A stretch of 7,989 nucleotides of DNA from Candidatus Zixiibacteriota bacterium (GTDB lineage: Bacteria; SM23-81; DAOVCL01), in NCBI GenBank assembly GCA_030670005.1, contig DAOVCL010000088.1, forward strand, positions 1-7,989. Reading direction: 5' to 3'. Each line of letters opens with the position of its first letter. Position 1 is the first letter of the stretch. Made by a program: the position numbers and the translations under genes. Below are positions 6,088 to 7,989 of this stretch, one piece after another. Below the pieces are notes generated by a model. The model was given only the letters and a program-made list of their open reading frames with translations, was not told where the DNA came from and made no database searches.

Positions 6088-6114
6088 TTTGGGAATTTCT
6101 TAGAAATTCCGAAA
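6088..6114. promoter_or_regulatory. Second inverted repeat upstream of the PTS EIIA gene
   Basis: GGAATTTC (6092-6099) and GAAATTCC (6103-6110) are perfect complements around TTA. After one G-G mismatch the arms extend by TTT and AAA. No T-run follows, so it is not a standard terminator. It lies 53 bases before the start codon, in a place suitable for regulator binding or leader RNA structure. Confidence 0.5.
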
Positions 6115-6167
6115 CATTCAATTAGCGATGTAAAATGATCATTGATCAATTTGAAAAGGAGGGGTAG

Positions 6168-6677
6168 ATGTTGAAAGAACTAATTACCGAGGATTTGATC
6201 GTCCCCCAATTAGCCAACAGAGGGAAAGAGGAGGTTATCGGTGAGCTTTGCAACCTTTTTGGCCAGGCTGGCCTGGTAGAGGAGGTGGACAAATTCGAGG
6301 AGGCCATCAAGGTCAGGGAGGGGATCGAGAGCACGGCCGTGGGGGAGGGAGTGGCCATCCCCCATGGGAGATCGGAGGCAGTGGGTAAGTTGGCAGTTGC
6401 CTTTGGGGGATCAAAGGAGGGGGTGGAATTCAACTCCTTAGACGGGAAACCTGTTCACCTTATCTTTATGATAGCAGCCCCCCTTGATGCCAAGAGGGAG
6501 TACCTGCAGACAGTGGCCAGGATTGCCAGGTTGCTTAAGATCAAGAGTCTCAAGGAGGAGCTCCTCAAGTCCCGATCGGTGGAAGATGTGATGAAGGTGT
6601 TGGAGGAGTTCGATTCCCGTTATCCCAGCGAGGTGGAGGTGAGAACCAAAGAGGGTAGGGTAATTCACAGGTCTTGA
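6168..6677 (+). CDS. PTS EIIA domain protein, fructose/mannitol type (PtsN-like)
   Basis: EIIA proteins accept a phosphate from HPr on a histidine and pass it to EIIB or use it for regulation. The 169-residue product is a single EIIA-2 domain: an N-terminal helix pair, FEEAIKVREGIESTAVGEGVAIPHGR with the phosphorylated histidine at H66, the block SLDGKPVHLIFMIAAP, then LQTVARIARLLK. Residues after about 150 form a short polar tail. A strong AAGGAGGGG site (6156-6164) precedes the ATG. No EIIB, EIIC, HPr or HPr kinase gene is in the window, so a regulatory PtsN-like role is as likely as sugar transport. Two palindromes and a possible promoter precede it. The next gene on the same strand is GalT-like, but a repeat element lies between. 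Confidence 0.92.
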   Translation: MLKELITEDLIVPQLANRGKEEVIGELCNLFGQAGLVEEVDKFEEAIKVREGIESTAVGEGVAIPHGRSEAVGKLAVAFGGSKEGVEFNSLDGKPVHLIFMIAAPLDAKREYLQTVARIARLLKIKSLKEELLKSRSVEDVMKVLEEFDSRYPSEVEVRTKEGRVIHRS

Positions 6678-6773
6678 GTGATTACTGACCTCTTGGCTTC
6701 TGAAGTGGGACGAATTTTAATTTTGAGGTTGGAGGAGGCCTTAGGAACTCCAGTCGATCTGGATCTGGTCTAA
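6678..6773 (+). other. Short open extension directly after the EIIA stop codon
   Basis: Immediately after the EIIA TGA, in the same frame, a GTG begins 31 codons ending at TAA 6771-6773. The reading (LLASEVGRILILRLEEALG in the middle) is amphipathic and helix-like, more protein-like than random. It could be a tiny gene, a stop-readthrough extension, a remnant of a longer gene, or chance. It has no separate ribosome site, though it could be coupled to EIIA translation. Confidence 0.2.
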
Positions 6774-6786
6774 TTAGAAAGAGATG

Positions 6787-6874
6787 ACAGTTTACGGAGC
6801 AGCAGTCGGGTATTCGTCAGTCGTCGGTGGCCAGTTATCAGGGATTTTCCTGACCTCTGACTTCCGTAAACCGT
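6787..6874. repeat. 88-base inverted-repeat element with TTTACGG-type ends
   Basis: ACAGTTTACGGA (6787-6798) and TCCGTAAACCGT (6863-6874) are reverse complements at 11 of 12 positions. The interior has an additional hairpin, TCAGG (6838-6842) with CCTGA (6849-6853), and CAGTCG appears twice. It contains no ORF. Its compact form between two genes suggests a small dispersed element such as a MITE-like or palindromic intergenic repeat. Copy number cannot be seen here. Confidence 0.5.
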
Positions 6875-6889
6875 TAAGAAAGGGGGATT

Positions 6890-7960
6890 TTGTCTGTTCT
6901 TAGAAGAGACCCTGTTGCTGGAAGGTGGGTGGTAAATCTGAAGAGAAAGGGTAAGAAAAGCTCCAAATTGATCCAAGATGGGTTGGATCATAAGGGGGAT
7001 GTCTGCCCCTTCTGTGAGGGACAGGAGGAAGCCACTTTTCCTGAGGTGTTTGCCTTAAGGGAGAACGGCAGTCCTCAGGACAGCCCTGGGTGGAAGGTGC
7101 GGGTGATTCCCAGCATTTCGCCTATTTTTGGGATAGAGGGTGGATTGGGAAAGAAGGGGGAGGGGGGGATATATGATCTGATGAGGGGGGTGGGGGCACA
7201 CGAGATCATAATCGAGACCCCCAGACATCTTAACAGCTTACATCTGCTGGATACCGATCAGATAGAGTTGGTTTTGCAGGCCTATATCCAGAGGATCTCA
7301 GATTTAAAGAAAGACAAGAGGTTTAGGTATCTGTTGATCTTTAAGAACTATGGGAAGAACGCTGGGGCTTCCAAGATCGATCACACCCATTCTCAGCTTA
7401 TCGCTATGCCTATTACGCCCAAGATGGTGAAGGAGGAGCTTGTGGGCGCCAGGAAGTATTTTGCCTATAAGGAGAGATGTATCTTCTGTGATATAATCAA
7501 GCAGGAGAAGTTGTCAGGGAAGAGAGTTGTCTGCGAAAACGACGGCTTTTTGGCCTTTTGCCCTTTTGCCTCCAGGTTTCCTTACGAGACCTGGATCCTG
7601 CCCAAGCGTCATCAGTGTGACTTTGAGGAGATGTCGAATGAAGCGATTACTTCCCTTGCCCAGATATTGAAGGAATTTTTCTGTCGGCTGTTTCATTGCT
7701 TGGGGGACCCCTCCTACCACTGGTTCCTTTATACCGGCCCCAACCGCATCCCCAGAAGGGATCATTGGGAGACCCTGTGTAAGGATTTCCATTGGCACTT
7801 TGAGATCTTACCCAGGTTGGGTAAGGTTGCCGGCTTTGAATGGAGCACAGGCTTTCATATAAATCCCCTCTTACCTGAAGATGCAGCTCGTAAGCTGAGG
7901 GAATGTAGCTTACCCGAATTATTCATAAGTTCCTACCCAGATCCTCCAACCCGCCAATGA
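6890..7960 (+). CDS. GalT-family nucleotidyltransferase (galactose-1-phosphate uridylyltransferase-like)
   Basis: GalT enzymes move a nucleotide between a sugar nucleotide and a sugar phosphate through a histidine-linked intermediate. The 356-residue product begins at TTG 6890, the only sensible start after an in-frame TAA at 6875. This gives the family N-terminus SVLRRDPVAGRWVV; the AAAGGGGG site is only a few bases away, which is tight. Metal ligands C39, C42, H104 and H165 are in place (CPFC, GAHEIIIETP, DHTH). The active-site motif is HTHSQ at 165-169, with H167 as the predicted nucleophile, where classical GalT has HPH. A second cysteine pair (C197 and C200, CIFC) and HWHFEILPRL (H301, H303) complete the C-terminal half. 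The fold is secure; substrate is not, and relatives such as ADP-glucose phosphorylase are alternatives. Confidence 0.9.
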   Translation: MSVLRRDPVAGRWVVNLKRKGKKSSKLIQDGLDHKGDVCPFCEGQEEATFPEVFALRENGSPQDSPGWKVRVIPSISPIFGIEGGLGKKGEGGIYDLMRGVGAHEIIIETPRHLNSLHLLDTDQIELVLQAYIQRISDLKKDKRFRYLLIFKNYGKNAGASKIDHTHSQLIAMPITPKMVKEELVGARKYFAYKERCIFCDIIKQEKLSGKRVVCENDGFLAFCPFASRFPYETWILPKRHQCDFEEMSNEAITSLAQILKEFFCRLFHCLGDPSYHWFLYTGPNRIPRRDHWETLCKDFHWHFEILPRLGKVAGFEWSTGFHINPLLPEDAARKLRECSLPELFISSYPDPPTRQ

Positions 7961-7989
7961 CCATCCCCCAATGAGCCGTCAGGTGCCCT

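Noticed and set aside
7957..7989. Start of a further gene at ATG 7957 or 7971
   Set aside because: The 7957 frame stops after five codons; the 7971 frame runs off the window after six codons with no ribosome site, so it cannot be supported.
1..7989. CRISPR array, rRNA genes, insertion sequence with transposase, or known defence system
   Set aside because: No regularly spaced direct repeats, no rRNA-like conserved blocks and no transposase or defence-type domain were seen on either strand.

Overview
The window is bacterial. Every confident gene lies on the + strand, with purine-rich Shine-Dalgarno sites, AGG/AGA-heavy arginine codons and a strong G/A bias on the coding strand. The lineage cannot be fixed from the sequence. 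The first gene ends in a C-terminal domain of the type IX secretion/FlgD-Ig-like kind (core LSQNYPNPFNP), common in Bacteroidota relatives and many uncultured candidate phyla. The HEAT-repeat and DUF2914 genes also suit a deep-branching or uncultured bacterium, so a metagenome-derived genome is likely (inference).

Layout. (1) 2-1663: the 3' part of a secreted subtilisin-like protease, ending in a good intrinsic terminator (1687-1725). (2) 1726-1987: a divergent intergenic space that on close reading holds a 50-codon minus-strand ORF with a consensus Shine-Dalgarno, a 31-codon plus-strand upstream ORF, and weak promoter-like sites on both strands. (3) 1988-5504: a tightly packed unit of four genes: a HEAT-repeat protein, a DUF2914 exported protein (4-base overlap), single-stranded DNA-binding protein (12-base gap) and a Nudix hydrolase (1-base overlap). 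(4) 5505-6167: about 660 bases with no convincing intact gene but many inverted repeats and protein-like remnants on the minus strand, then a probable promoter and two strong palindromes. (5) 6168-6677: a PTS EIIA protein of the fructose/mannitol type. (6) 6678-6889: a short same-frame open extension after the EIIA stop and an 88-base inverted-repeat element ending in TTTACGG-type arms. (7) 6890-7960: a GalT-family nucleotidyltransferase with a TTG start and an HTH instead of HPH active-site triad. The last 29 bases hold no supportable gene.

How the genes work together: the four-gene unit joins an intracellular scaffold-like HEAT protein, an exported small domain, SSB and a nucleoside-diphosphate-type hydrolase. 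Only the co-transcription is well supported; a shared function is not established. EIIA and the GalT-like enzyme both point to sugar or sugar-nucleotide metabolism, but they are separated by a repeat element and need not form an operon. No complete known defence system, CRISPR array, tRNA or rRNA gene was seen. The most interesting points are the small divergent ORF(s) at 1724-2007, the hairpin-dense region at 5505-6074, the oxyanion-hole Asn-to-Asp change in the protease, and the altered catalytic triad of the GalT homologue.
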